A program made the position numbers and the translations under genes. Below the pieces are notes generated by a model. That model had not been told where the DNA came from, made no database searches, and worked only from the letters and a program-made list of their open reading frames with translations. Shown here piece by piece: positions 48,730 through 59,103 of a stretch of DNA of 64,000 bases. Source of the DNA: Thermoproteota archaeon (lineage in GTDB: Archaea; Thermoproteota; Thermoprotei_A; Sulfolobales; Ignisphaeraceae); NCBI GenBank assembly GCA_030550585.1, contig JAUQPB010000004.1:62001-126000 (forward strand), given 5' to 3'. Every line of letters starts with the position of its first letter. Position 1 is the stretch's first letter.

Positions 48730-49254
48730 TTAAACAACATGGAACAACATGGAAACGAGAGACCAAACTCCTATGGCGTAGAATAGGTCAATCCATATTA
48801 TCTTGGCTAGCGAGAGAACGTAGACTATTGCGGCAATAGGGAAGCCCAATATCGCTTTTTTCTCTACACGCCAGTTCTCCTTGCAGTACCTGTATAGTGA
48901 CTTGGCATCCTCTGTGCTCGGTATTGCATGCATGCCGAACGAGATTGCCAGCCACACCAAAAACCACCCGAGCGGACTTCGTGTGTACGGATCTAGAAAT
49001 GCCAGCACTATAGAAACTATTACCTCGGCTAATGTATTAACCACTAGCGGAAACATGGATATGGCTAGGGCCTGCCCAAACGTGTGAGGGGGCTCGTGGA
49101 GGACATAGCCAGCAGGGTTCCCCAAGCGGAAATACTTTACCTCGTATACCATTAAACCGGACTTCTCACATGCAATTTTATGGGCATATTCATGAAGAAT
49201 CACACCAGGAAATGTAACCAGAGCAATCAGCCAACCAGGAATAAATACAACCAT
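48730..49254 (-). CDS. Site-2-protease-like membrane metalloprotease (DUF3267/M50-like)
   Basis: About 174 aa, four to five TM helices. His-Glu-Tyr-Ala-His sits in a TM segment, and a later Pro-Ser-Thr-Glu-Asp-Ala could give the third zinc ligand, as in DUF3267 proteins. ATG 49254 follows a strong AAGGAGGT; the frame extends upstream to 49332 without a better start. It closes the unusual membrane cluster. Confidence 0.75.
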   Translation of the reverse strand: MVVFIPGWLIALVTFPGVILHEYAHKIACEKSGLMVYEVKYFRLGNPAGYVLHEPPHTFGQALAISMFPLVVNTLAEVIVSIVLAFLDPYTRSPLGWFLVWLAISFGMHAIPSTEDAKSLYRYCKENWRVEKKAILGFPIAAIVYVLSLAKIIWIDLFYAIGVWSLVSMLFHVV

Positions 49255-49657
49255 ACTGACCTCCTTCTGTATATTATATATTGAGATATATTTAAAAATG
49301 ATATAGACTATCCCTACTTCGTGGACATGCATTTAAATGTTTCTGATTATTTATCTCATAGAACTATGTTTAAATTAAACCAATGCACAGCCATTGAGAT
49401 CTCCACAACATCTGTGAAGAGGTATTTCTGCTTCTTTTAAGCAATACATGTCTTCATTGCTTAGTGTTTAACTTAGGAATAACCAAAGAAAAGATTGTGT
49501 ATGCATGCCAAGGCAAAAACAATTGGGGTGTAGCTACACGCATAAATCTATTCATTGAATATTTGGAATGGGGATGATTTTTTATTTGGATTCGGTGGTG
49601 GGGTGGATGGTTAGTGAAAAATGGTATGGGCTTGCAGAAATCCATGTTATATTTTTA
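49255..49657. other. AT-rich intergenic region
   Basis: It holds the promoter of the metalloprotease gene (TATA-like TTTTTAAATATAT at about 49287-49299, minus strand). I see no gene or repeat in the rest. Confidence 0.5.
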
Positions 49658-50638
49658 CTATCTCAACAGCTCTCTTATCAGTTTTTGGGCTTCTATTGGG
49701 TTGTTGGAGTCTATGACTTTTCTTATTCTCTCCCATCCGATGCTCTCTAGAGCTCTGTATATGGCTCTTACGTTCTCTATGCTTTGTCTGACCATCTCGG
49801 CTGCGTCTAGGTATCTTGGGAATAGGTCTAGGCCGAACCAGCCGCTGTAGTTTGTTTCTTTTAGCCAGTATAGGAGCTCTGCAAACTCTAGTAGGTGGAC
49901 GCTTGCTGGGAATAGGTCTAGGTCTACCTCTGTGAATATGTCGTTTAGGTGTAGGTGGTACAATGCGTTGTATCTGGATATGAGGACTATTGCCTCTGGC
50001 ACATACTCTTTAGCTAGTTTTGCATGGGCAAACTCTACGTTTATACCAACATTCTTTATGCCCTGCATCCTAAGCTCTAGTATTGTTGTCAGGGCTCTTG
50101 CTGCTGAGCCGTGTAGGAGGTAGCTCGATGGATCCTCTATCTTGTACTCCAACGCAACCTTTATCTCTGGCCCATACTCAGCTACCTCCTTGATCGAGGA
50201 TACGTAGTTGTTCCAGAGCTTTCTATAGTCTGTTGTGAATGGAAAGTCAAACCCCTCTCTACCAGGCCATATAATCAGTATCTCTGCCCCGAGCTCCCTA
50301 GCAATATCTATTGCCTTCTTACATCTTTCAACAGCCCTCCTCCTAGTACTCTCATCGAGTGCCGATAGCGCTCCCCTAGCCCACTGAGCCTCCTGGGAAA
50401 GCACAGGGGCTATGGCAACAGCCTTTAGATTTGCAGTTGATAGAGCGTCTTTAACCTGCTTAACGTTCTCCTCATTGACTTCTGTTGGATAGTGGAACTC
50501 CAGGCCCTGGAGACCCTCAACCCTGCCGGCCTCTTTTATCAGCTCAACAATTGGCCTAGCAGGTTTGTAGCCCGTTGGAGCAAACCTCTCTACACCAGCT
50601 CCGAAGACCCATATACCAGTTGAAAACCTTATCTCCAT
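49658..50638 (-). CDS. Xylose isomerase-like TIM-barrel protein, copy 2
   Basis: 326 aa, closely related to the 27902-28885 gene. The C-terminal two thirds are identical in protein, while the N-terminal third has scattered substitutions. ATG 50638 matches the start of copy 1. Same metal-site residues, same divergent partners. Confidence 0.8.
   Translation of the reverse strand: MEIRFSTGIWVFGAGVERFAPTGYKPARPIVELIKEAGRVEGLQGLEFHYPTEVNEENVKQVKDALSTANLKAVAIAPVLSQEAQWARGALSALDESTRRRAVERCKKAIDIARELGAEILIIWPGREGFDFPFTTDYRKLWNNYVSSIKEVAEYGPEIKVALEYKIEDPSSYLLHGSAARALTTILELRMQGIKNVGINVEFAHAKLAKEYVPEAIVLISRYNALYHLHLNDIFTEVDLDLFPASVHLLEFAELLYWLKETNYSGWFGLDLFPRYLDAAEMVRQSIENVRAIYRALESIGWERIRKVIDSNNPIEAQKLIRELLR
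49662..50221. repeat. 560 bp tract identical to 27909-28468
   Basis: Second copy of the identical tract, same orientation relative to its gene. Confidence 0.9.
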
Positions 50639-50804
50639 TTTCATGCACCACAATCTAATAAAAGAGTTGGAAAACATTAAAAAGTTTACTGTGTTAACCT
50701 CATCCAATAGCCTAGTCTATGCGGAAACGTTTATTCACATGGAAAAACCATATAAGAATTTCCCTGCAAATTCTTATGTCCAAACATATAGTTGGGGTTG
50801 TGCC

Positions 50805-51200
50805 ATGCACCAAGACCTTAACGATGTGGTTATACCTGTGGGCATTAGATGCACAGAGTTTTATAGGGTTGGGGATGCACATGTTGCGAATCATGTCGGT
50901 GCTCTGTCAACACCCTCTATGATACTTTTTATGGAGTTGACTGCAATGCGATGTGTTGAAAAGTATATTCCCATTGGCTACACAACCGTCGGCTTTTCTG
51001 TTAATGTGAGGCATGTCAGTCCAGCCCCTCCAAACGCTGTTGTTAGAGTTGAGGCAGAGCTTGTCTCTAGGGAGGGTAGAAAGCTTGTTTTCAGTGTTAG
51101 GACGTTCCTTGGTGAGAGGGTTGTTGGTGAGGGTGTTCACGAGCGGTATATTGTCTCTGTCGAGAGGTTTTTAGACAAGGTGAGAAGGTCTTGGCCATAA
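50805..51200 (+). CDS. Hot-dog thioesterase-like protein (FlK type), copy 2
   Basis: 131 aa, clearly paralogous to 29077-29475 but with many substitutions. Thr, Glu and His of the putative active site are kept. ATG 50805 corresponds to the start of copy 1; the frame is open upstream but that part has no counterpart. Confidence 0.75.
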   Translation: MHQDLNDVVIPVGIRCTEFYRVGDAHVANHVGALSTPSMILFMELTAMRCVEKYIPIGYTTVGFSVNVRHVSPAPPNAVVRVEAELVSREGRKLVFSVRTFLGERVVGEGVHERYIVSVERFLDKVRRSWP

Positions 51201-51313
51201 GACCCATATTCTCTAAAGCCGTTGTTGTGACTGGAAATAGTTAATAGGTGTTCCCGCTAGACCAATAGCCTGGCTGTGGATCCTGTCAATTGGTTCTTAT
51301 ATGGGGGAGGGGG

Positions 51314-52156
51314 TTGCTAGTTGTAAACAGTAGAAGAGTCGATGAGCTGGCTGAGATGGTTAGAGCCATTGGACTGGAAAAGATAGTGGTTTTTGAGGAT
51401 ATTGACCCCCAGTTCGAGGCTATAAAGAACCTGTCTAGGGTCTGCGGCTCTACAGCCTATCTCCTAGCTGTTCTCAATAGCGTTATCAGCTATAGGCTTT
51501 CCCAGCCTGGAGAGGTTTACTGGAGTCTCTTCTCAGACTATGCAAAAAGCAGGTGTAGGTCGATCGATGGACTGGAAAAAGCTGTTGGGCTTGTCAAAGA
51601 GTTTGCGAGAATGTATAACAGGGTTTCAGTTGATCAGAAGCTTAGAAGACTTGAGAAGATTGCTAAGTGTAGCCAGCTAGAGCAGGCTGTTTTGTCGACG
51701 GATCTGGAGGCTGTGAGGAGGGAGATAGCTCTGTGTCTAGATGTGGAACCAGACTCCAAGACCGTTGTTTTCTCAGCTAAAATGGTTTACTATGTGCACA
51801 AGGCACTCAGCAAAAAGGTGTCTATACCGATGACAATCCCAATACCTGTAGACACTAGGGTTGCCGCAATAACCTATCTATCAGGAGCTATAGACGTAGT
51901 TGGCGAGGCTATTAGCGAGGGCTATCCCCTACTCAAATACAGCAAAGCAATTAGAGGCGTGTGGATGGAGATAGGCAGGAAATCCTCTACACCACCACTA
52001 AACATAGACGCACTCATATGGTACTTCGGAAAATACCACAACGCAAAGAGCATAGACCACATATACTCCTCGGAATACAACAAACTCAGGCAGTTTCTAA
52101 CACCAGATGAGATAATGCTTATAATAAGAAACCTCTTCTACAGATTAGTCAGATGA
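51314..52156 (+). CDS. Archaeal GO glycosylase (AGOG), copy 2
   Basis: About 280 aa, paralogous to copy 1. Catalytic Lys (Val-Phe-Ser-Ala-Lys-Met) and Asp (Pro-Ile-Pro-Val-Asp) are present. TTG 51314 follows a G-rich ribosome site as in copy 1. Both copies look intact. Confidence 0.88.
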   Translation: MLVVNSRRVDELAEMVRAIGLEKIVVFEDIDPQFEAIKNLSRVCGSTAYLLAVLNSVISYRLSQPGEVYWSLFSDYAKSRCRSIDGLEKAVGLVKEFARMYNRVSVDQKLRRLEKIAKCSQLEQAVLSTDLEAVRREIALCLDVEPDSKTVVFSAKMVYYVHKALSKKVSIPMTIPIPVDTRVAAITYLSGAIDVVGEAISEGYPLLKYSKAIRGVWMEIGRKSSTPPLNIDALIWYFGKYHNAKSIDHIYSSEYNKLRQFLTPDEIMLIIRNLFYRLVR

Positions 52157-52285
52157 TTCTAAATAGTATTGAATATGGCTATATAGAGTTGCATTTTCAA
52201 GACTGTGCCTAGATGCTCACCATATAAAACAATAAATAAGTTTATAAAGCTCTATACACAAAATGATATATGGTATTTGTTTTCT

Positions 52286-53155
52286 ATGAAAAATGTGGAG
52301 CTTATAGCATATGTCATATCCTTTATCATCACACTAGCCATAGCTGTTCACATCTTCAACATAATTTATGGTGCTTTCCCGTGGAAAACATTTGATATTA
52401 AGGATGAGACTGTGGAGGAAGGCAGAGCCGATGTTGTGGAAGATGGTGAGGTTGGAGAAGTTCGTATTGTCGGCAATGTGGTGTATCTTCCTCTTCCTAG
52501 GAGGGTCTCTAATGTCTCTGTTGAGGAGGCCATCCTCTTGAGGAGGAGTATCAGGGAGTATCTACCCAATCCGATAACCATTGATCAGCTTTCAATGCTT
52601 TTGTGGGCAGCCTACGGAGTTACAGATACAAGGTATGGTTTTAGATCATCTCCAAGCGCTGGAGCGACATACCCACTAGAAATATATGTTGTGGTTGGGG
52701 AGAAAGGTGTTAGGATAGGTGATGAGAAGTATCTGAGGTCAGGGGTATACAAATATGATGTCTATACACATAGTCTAAGGCTTGTTAGAGAAGGTGATTT
52801 TAGAGATGAGCTTGCTAAAGCTGCTTTGGATCAGCCTTGGGTTAGGGAGGCACCTATAAACATTGTTATTACAGCTGTTTTCGAGAGAACGACGAGGATC
52901 TATGGTGAGAGGGGTAGGGTTAGGTATGTGCCTATGGAGGTTGGGCATGTAGGGCAAAACATATATCTGATGGCAACTGCTTTGAGGCTTGGAACAGTTG
53001 TTATAGGTGCTTTCTACGATGATTGGATAGCCCAAATAATTTCAGCATCTGAAAATGAGACTCCTATGTATATAGTGCCTGTTGGTGTTCCCAAAGAGTT
53101 TAGGGAAACAACTTTTGAGGATATTCAAAGGTTTATAGAGAGTAGAAGGGGATAG
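52286..53155 (+). CDS. Membrane-anchored SagB-type nitroreductase
   Basis: About 289 aa. TM helix at the N-terminus (about residues 5-27), then a nitroreductase domain with Arg-Arg-Ser-Ile-Arg-Glu-Tyr and Ser-Pro-Ser-Ala-Gly-Ala-Thr-Tyr-Pro that bind FMN. ATG 52286 fits TATA-like GTTTATAAA (about 52239-52247). Substrate unknown. The next gene starts 1 nt after it. Confidence 0.85.
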   Translation: MKNVELIAYVISFIITLAIAVHIFNIIYGAFPWKTFDIKDETVEEGRADVVEDGEVGEVRIVGNVVYLPLPRRVSNVSVEEAILLRRSIREYLPNPITIDQLSMLLWAAYGVTDTRYGFRSSPSAGATYPLEIYVVVGEKGVRIGDEKYLRSGVYKYDVYTHSLRLVREGDFRDELAKAALDQPWVREAPINIVITAVFERTTRIYGERGRVRYVPMEVGHVGQNIYLMATALRLGTVVIGAFYDDWIAQIISASENETPMYIVPVGVPKEFRETTFEDIQRFIESRRG

Positions 53156-53156
53156 C

Positions 53157-53492
53157 ATGTCAAAGTCACTGCGAATTGCTTTGGCGATTGTTGAAGTAAC
53201 TTCAATACCACTACTTGTGCTTACAGCAATATACATACTCTCGGGATATCAAATGCTCTACCCACAGATACGCTTGATCCCAGCTGCAAGAACATTACAT
53301 ACAGACAAGTTTTTGAGAATCCTATTTGTCGTCCTAGTATACCTACATGGACTTACAGGCACAATCATATTATGTGAAAGAAGGATAAGAAATGCATTAA
53401 TTAGAAACATAATCGAGTATATCGCAATAATAGGACTCTCAATTCTTCTTGCAATACCACTCACCCTAGAATTTACCATAGGGCAAAGCTAA
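53157..53492 (+). CDS. Small three-TM protein, possibly haem-binding
   Basis: 111 aa. Three TM helices; His at about 48 and His at about 64 flank the second helix, which could be haem ligands as in cytochrome b-like proteins. It is in an operon with the nitroreductase, so an electron-delivery role is a guess. Confidence 0.55.
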   Translation: MSKSLRIALAIVEVTSIPLLVLTAIYILSGYQMLYPQIRLIPAARTLHTDKFLRILFVVLVYLHGLTGTIILCERRIRNALIRNIIEYIAIIGLSILLAIPLTLEFTIGQS

Positions 53493-53668
53493 CGCCTCGG
53501 CCATTCGGTTACATTGAATAGACGATTTATCATTTCTATCACCAACTAGACACCAAAACATTTTCTAACCCTCTGACGCATTGTCAAGTTCCTTAACATT
53601 GAAGTATCTCTGTAGATGCCCCAAGCACTATAATCGTTAGTGTCTACAATGATTGAATTAATCAAGGG

Positions 53669-54667
53669 TTATATCTCTACAACAACCTTTAGCTGATGTC
53701 TCTCAAGAGATTTTTTCAGTGCTTCGACTGCATTGTCGATCCCCTTTACAACTTCTGTTATCTTTGGTTTTACAACACCTCTTTTCAGCAAATCTATGGC
53801 TTTTTCGAATTCTTTGAATGTTCCACATCTCGTTCCAATAATCCTAATCTCTTTGACAACAGCTACTGTTGTGTTCACGGTTGCTAATGCTCCCGGTGTC
53901 GACTTCAAGTGTATTACTCCCCTAGGTCTCGTAAGCTGTATCGCTATATCTAGTCCCTGTGGGTCTCCAGTGGCCTCAAATACCATGTCGAATCCGAGGC
54001 CCTCCGGCGTTTTCTCGGATACATAGCTTAGAGCTGTTTTGGTGTCTAGAACCCTGATGCCCAGCTCTACAAAGTATCTAGTCTTTGGAGAATCCGGTCT
54101 TGCTATAACAACTGGTTCGAGACCCATATGAAGCAAAACCTGTGTTGCTAGGTAAGCTAGGTTGCCCGTGCCAAGAACAGCAATATTATCGCTTGGCCTT
54201 GGCGGGTACTGAGAAAATGCATTCAGAACAGCTGCTAGCGGCTCAACCTCTGTTGCTGTGATAGAGTCTAGGCCATTCACTATATGCAAAGCTGTTTGAG
54301 GTGCTGCAAAATATTCTGCAAAACCCCCGTCAAAATCTATCCCAAGTGTTTTCTTGTATGGACAATGTGTATAGAGACCACTTCTACAGTAGTAGCATGA
54401 ACCGCAAGAGAAGTTTATTTCACTAACAACAAGCCTTCCCCTAAGGGGAGAGTCGCTAACAACTACCCCCACAACTTCGTGTCCTGGTATAAGAGGAGAT
54501 TTGAAGAGTTTATATGTCCCTTTATAAAAAGCTTTGTCAGTTCCACAAACACCAACAGCAACACTTTTAACCAAAACCCAGTTTCCCTGTGGAGTGGGGA
54601 TCGGGACATCCCCAATTTTCGCAATGCCAGGGCCGTATAGCACAAGTGCCTTCAATTTCAACACCAT
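53669..54667 (-). CDS. Zinc-dependent alcohol dehydrogenase (MDR family)
   Basis: About 332 aa. Gly-Val-Cys-Gly-Thr-Asp and Gly-His-Glu bind the catalytic zinc, a four-Cys group (C-x2-C-x2-C-x7-C) the structural zinc, and Gly-Thr-Gly-Asn-Leu the cofactor. Substrate not predictable. ATG 54667 is taken as start. Confidence 0.88.
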   Translation of the reverse strand: MVLKLKALVLYGPGIAKIGDVPIPTPQGNWVLVKSVAVGVCGTDKAFYKGTYKLFKSPLIPGHEVVGVVVSDSPLRGRLVVSEINFSCGSCYYCRSGLYTHCPYKKTLGIDFDGGFAEYFAAPQTALHIVNGLDSITATEVEPLAAVLNAFSQYPPRPSDNIAVLGTGNLAYLATQVLLHMGLEPVVIARPDSPKTRYFVELGIRVLDTKTALSYVSEKTPEGLGFDMVFEATGDPQGLDIAIQLTRPRGVIHLKSTPGALATVNTTVAVVKEIRIIGTRCGTFKEFEKAIDLLKRGVVKPKITEVVKGIDNAVEALKKSLERHQLKVVVEI

Positions 54668-54889
54668 AAAACGTTCTATCATCAAAGTTTTAGATCTTAT
54701 GATACAATATCAATATAAAATAATAATTAGCATATTTGCTTAAATGCGATGACCAGTAACTTAAGTTTTGTGGCTCTTCTCATAGCTATCTATATCCAAC
54801 AAATAGAGTTGAAGTTTGTTAAAAAGGGTCTAATTAGGCTAAAGCTTTTTAGAAAGGGGCTTCTCCAATGATATGTTATAATCAGTGAA

Positions 54890-56218
54890 ATGTTTGGTGG
54901 TTGTATTTGGATTTTGTATTTGACATATCATAGCTTGGGCAGTGTTTGGAGACCTTTCATAGGCTTTGTTGTAGTTGCTATGATTACTATCTTTCTGGTT
55001 TTTAGAAGTAGATATGCTAGGATACCTATTTGGAGTGTAATGGCATTTACATCTTTTCTTGTTGTTTTCTTTAGACTTGTATCTGTTGATGAAATGGGCT
55101 CTCTAATTGACTTAGATGTGATCTTGTTTCTAATTGGGATGTCCACATTGGTTGGCATTGCCGAGAGCTCTGATATTTTAAATGCTCTAGCTTTGTGGCT
55201 TATAGGCAAGTTCAGATCTGTTAAAATGCTTGTTATAGCATCTTCGCTTGTCTTTAGATTGCTAGCAGCATTTGCGATGAATGATACCGTAGCTCTTATG
55301 GGCCCCCAATAGCCTATTTAATTCCGAGGATTATTGGTGTAGACCCTGTCTTTATGTTTCTTCTATTAGCGTATTCTCTCACTATAGAATCTGTTATGCC
55401 ACCTATAGGCAATCCACAAAATGTTTTAGTTGCTGAAAGCTCTGGAATAGAGGCTCCTTTCATAACCTTTGTATACAAACTCTCCATACCAACTATAATA
55501 AACCTTGTTATAACGCCTTTAATACTAATGCATTTAATGATTGGCAAAGCTACTCAAAAAAGAAAAATCGCTGTGCCTATTGCTGAAGAGGCTATAAAAG
55601 ATCGGAGAGAGGCTATAATAGCTGCAATAGGCTTGACAACAACTATAGGTATGCTAATAGTAAATGATGTTCTTCAGCTTATGGGATATCCACATATACA
55701 GAGAAGAGGTTTGATACCATTCACAATAGCTGCTGGTATATACATCTTCACTAAAGAGCCTGGGAAAACACTTTCGAAAGTTGATTGGGGGGACAATAAT
55801 ATTCTTCATATCGATGTTTATAACTATGGAGGGGGTTTGGAGAAGTGGTGTTCTAAACCCGCTTCTAAACATGTTTATGAGTAGAAGATATGGCGACTTC
55901 AGAGACATACTATCAATAGCAATATCATCTATAGCATTAAGTCAGCTAATAAGCAACGCACCCTTCACAAAGCTCTTCATAAATTATATGCATTCCATGG
56001 GATTCACAGAAAAAGATGTTAATGCATGGCTGTCACTAGCAACATTTAGTACAATAGCAGGTAATCTAACATTTTTAGGAGCGGCATCAAATATAATAAT
56101 TTTGAAGGTGCTGGAATCGAGATACTCAAGAACAATATCATTTAAAGACTTTGTCAGAGCTGGAGGCATAGTAATAGCAATAAACACATTAGTGTACATA
56201 CCATTTCTTTTGTATTAA
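54890..56218 (+). pseudogene. ArsB/NhaD-superfamily transporter, two frameshifts
   Basis: Three frames together give one permease: Ile-Asp-Leu-Asp-Val-Ile-Leu-Phe, Asn-Asp-Thr-Val-Ala-Leu-Met-Gly-Pro, Pro-Pro-Ile-Gly-Asn-Pro-Gln-Asn and, near the end, Ser-Asn-Ala-Pro-Phe-Thr. One C seems missing from the C5 run at 55303-55307, and one G extra in the G6 run at 55787-55792. The reading frame is restored by the two changes, so only the middle third is out of frame. It may be a true pseudogene or a sequence error. Confidence 0.75.
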
Positions 56219-56295
56219 AAACGCAATTCTTTATCACAAAACACCAAGACATTCGCAGCCAAAAGCTTTTTAATGCGGGGAGAAGGCCAAGTTGA

Positions 56296-56687
56296 TTACA
56301 GTTTATGTGATGTGTTAATTACGAATTTCCGCCTCTTTATCTGCATCAAATACTGCAATACCTTTTTCAACGCTCTAATGTAGAACTGGTTACCTGATCT
56401 AATCGCCTCCTTCAGCTCTTTTTCACTTACAATAGTTATCTCTACATCAACATCTTTTACTCTATGGATAGCAAATCTATCTTTCACTACATCCACATCC
56501 CTAACTACGACCATCACATCTATATCGCTTAAGCCCTTCACAAACTTTCCCTCTGCTATAGAACCCGTTAACAATATCTTCAAGGCTTATACCTCCTTAC
56601 CAATTCCTTTATCAACAGCTCAAGATTTTCTACAAGGTCTTTAACATTGTCTTTATCGAGAATCTTCCTCAAGAAGCTTTCTGACAT
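56296..56687 (-). pseudogene. Minimal nucleotidyltransferase (MNT antitoxin-like), frameshifted
   Basis: Gly-Ser-Ile-Ala-Glu-Gly and Ser-Asp-Ile-Asp-Val give the nucleotidyltransferase site. The N-terminal helix (Glu-Leu-Val-Arg-Arg-Tyr-Lys-Pro) is encoded from ATG 56687 in another frame; one base is missing near 56585. A short frame from TTG 56583 could still be translated. It overlaps the HEPN gene, as in MNT/HEPN toxin-antitoxin pairs. Confidence 0.7.
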
Positions 56688-57057
56688 GGTTCAGCACCTT
56701 CCTAGCTATGTTTATGGCCTCTTCTGCATTCTCTCTAGAGTAGTGCTTGTGGGGAGGTAGCAAGAGCCATGCACCAGGATATCTAGTGGGTATATAATAT
56801 CTATCTAGCTTCTCAGCAGAACTGGCTAAATCCTTTGGAAAGTACACTCTAGTTGCAACCTCATTTAAGAGCATATTCACACTATGTGTCTGTCTATAGA
56901 CGCCAAGTCTCTTCATCAATAAAGCCTTTAAGCCTTTTCACAGCTTGATGAGAAAAGAAACAAACTTTGCTCCATTTCCCAGCTTCAAATAAGATTGAGG
57001 CTAATTCTAAATCGTCAACAGCTTCATCAAATCAATTCACATATCTGTCATAACTCA
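56653..57057 (-). pseudogene. HEPN domain protein, nonsense and frameshift
   Basis: From ATG 57057 the HEPN start is Met-Ser-Tyr-Asp-Arg-Tyr, then a TGA at 57032-57034 where Trp is usual, then Asp-Asp-Leu-Glu-Leu-Ala and His-Gln-Ala-Val-Lys. An extra base near 56925 shifts the frame before Met-Lys-Arg-Leu-Gly-Val. The C-terminal 88 residues are open. The active R-x4-6-H of HEPN RNases is not clear here. Confidence 0.65.
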
Positions 57058-57292
57058 TTAAGAACACTGCCAATGCTAAACACCTATGATTAAATCGTAG
57101 ATTAAAGTTTTAATTTTCTAAAAATAACTAAGTTTTAATAAAATGAGAATAAAACTAGAACAGCTCGTTTTATACACGTCAATTAATTGTAGCTTGATCT
57201 TCATAACTATGTATGTTGCATAGATAGGATTCATTAAATAGTTTAGAGATGCATCTTTTTGACTCAATCTTTATTAGCGCTATTACTAAGAT

Positions 57293-58312
57293 TTAAACTT
57301 CTATTCCTTTGCTTTTTGCTATATCTAATATGCTATTCCAAATATCTTCATCTAGTGGTATACCGTGTGCAATTCTTTGCTCATATACTCTATCCTCTGG
57401 CTCTCCTGGTAACAAGACCTCAGAAAAGCCTTTGGCTGGTGGACAGGACTTCACTTCTTTAACTAGCTCATCAACTAATGTTAGATACTCATTCATGTCT
57501 ATGAATTTTGCTGAGTCAAGTACAAGAGATAGAAAGCCTCCCTGAGTTGAACCATGGTGTAGAATCTTTGTGCTTAATGTTTTTCCAGCTAAAATCCCCG
57601 CTATAATCTCTATCATGAGAGATAGTGCATACCCCCTTATAGCCTCCGAATGGAAGTAGAGCATATACTTTACTAGGATCTCTAGTTATTCTTCCTTCAC
57701 TATCTATTGCCACACCCTCTGGTATGCTCTCCACCCTCATAGCCGCTAATCTTATTTTATATGATGCCATAGCACTTGTGGCCATGTCTATGACTATAGG
57801 TTTAGACTTTGTTGGAAAGGCAATAGTAAATGGGTTTGTGCCAAACAAAGGTTTTGAACCTCCAAAAGGAACTGCAAGAGCAGATCCATTAGCACATGCA
57901 AATCCAATAAGTTTTTCATTAGCTGCCATAATTGAGTAGTAAGCAAGCATTCCAACATGGCCAAGACTCCTAACAGCAGCAATACCCATACCAAATCTCT
58001 TTGCCCTTTCTATTGCTATACGCATAGCTTTAGCAGCTACGGGAATACCTAAACAGTTATTGCCATCAGCAACAATAACATTGTTTTCATCTCTAACAAT
58101 AGATAAAATTCCACAAGGCTTTACATAGCCTTTTTCAATACCTTCGACATAAACCCTAACTCTGATCACGCCATGGCTATCAACCCCCTAAGATTAGCTA
58201 AAACTAGGTGATCTGCAATAATCTCAGCATCTTCAACAGAAAAGCCATAGGAAAAGAATATTCTTTTAACCAAATTCCTTAAAACATTATTACTAACAAC
58301 TACGACACACAT
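57293..58312 (-). pseudogene. Malate/L-lactate dehydrogenase family (Ldh2), two frameshifts
   Basis: Joined frames give a 340-aa Ldh2-type enzyme: Ala-Asn-Leu-Arg-Gly, Asp-Ser-His-Gly-Val, Gly-His-Val-Gly, Asn-Pro-Phe-Thr-Ile-Ala and Gly-Gly-Tyr-Lys-Gly. Minus-strand G runs carry the lesions: one G missing at 58184-58188 and one extra at 57632-57636. Start ATG 58312. The family reduces 2-oxoacids with NAD(P)H. Confidence 0.78.
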
Positions 58313-58863
58313 ATAACATCACAAACAATTAAATGGAAAACAAGCTTACTTAAGTATTTATAAAACAAATTGCTTAACGATCTTAGTCTTTAGATTCATC
58401 AATGCCTCTTCAAACCTTCTCACAAGTTATTTTAGTTTCTAGAAGACAAATTAAACCATCGTACCCCAGTCTTCTAGAAGCAGATGAGCATATATGAGAC
58501 ACATCTAATCAATATCTATTTACAGTACTCTTTGTCTCATGGATTTGATTATCGGAAAACTCAATGATATGTCTATTCCAAAGAGCTCTAAGCTTAGTGT
58601 ATTCAAACTTCAAGTTCATTAACAACCTTTGGGGTATGTTCAAAGTCTTATGATATATCATCAGATATTATTGAGAATTTTATGTGAAGTTATATCTGAT
58701 ATCAAGAATTTATCCAAGTGTCATAGCCTCAACTAAAACGTCTTATGTTAGTTGTTCTAATTTGGAGTATTTTTATGTGTTGAATGTTGAGGAAAGCATA
58801 AAAGATATATAAAATCAAATTTTGTGTTATGTATAAATGCAATGCTTGCTGAGGTGATATTCT
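58313..58863. other. AT-rich region without a gene
   Basis: No coding frame with protein-like composition and no repeat seen. A TATA-like block near 58800-58815 could serve the fragment that follows. Confidence 0.4.
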
Positions 58864-59103
58864 ATGGCTAAAAGAATTGGTGTAGGTGTTGTTGGGCTTG
58901 GGGCTATAGGCAAGGTTCATGTGGAGGCTATTAAAGATCTTGAAAAGTCTACGGATTATATAAAGCTTGTGAGTGAGTTGATCGGGGGAGGAAGCATAAA
59001 GCTTAGGGCAGGCTCTGCAACAGGTCTCAAGGTAGAGGATATTTGTAGAGGATGCGCAACACTAATATTTCTCATAACACCCGATATATGCAGTAAGACA
59101 TAG
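58864..59103 (+). pseudogene. Gfo/Idh/MocA-type oxidoreductase, 5' fragment
   Basis: The first 26 residues have the dinucleotide site Gly-Val-Gly-Val-Val-Gly-Leu-Gly-Ala-Ile-Gly and the following helix. After about residue 30 the family similarity disappears and the frame stops at 59103. I cannot follow the rest in other frames. Confidence 0.55.
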
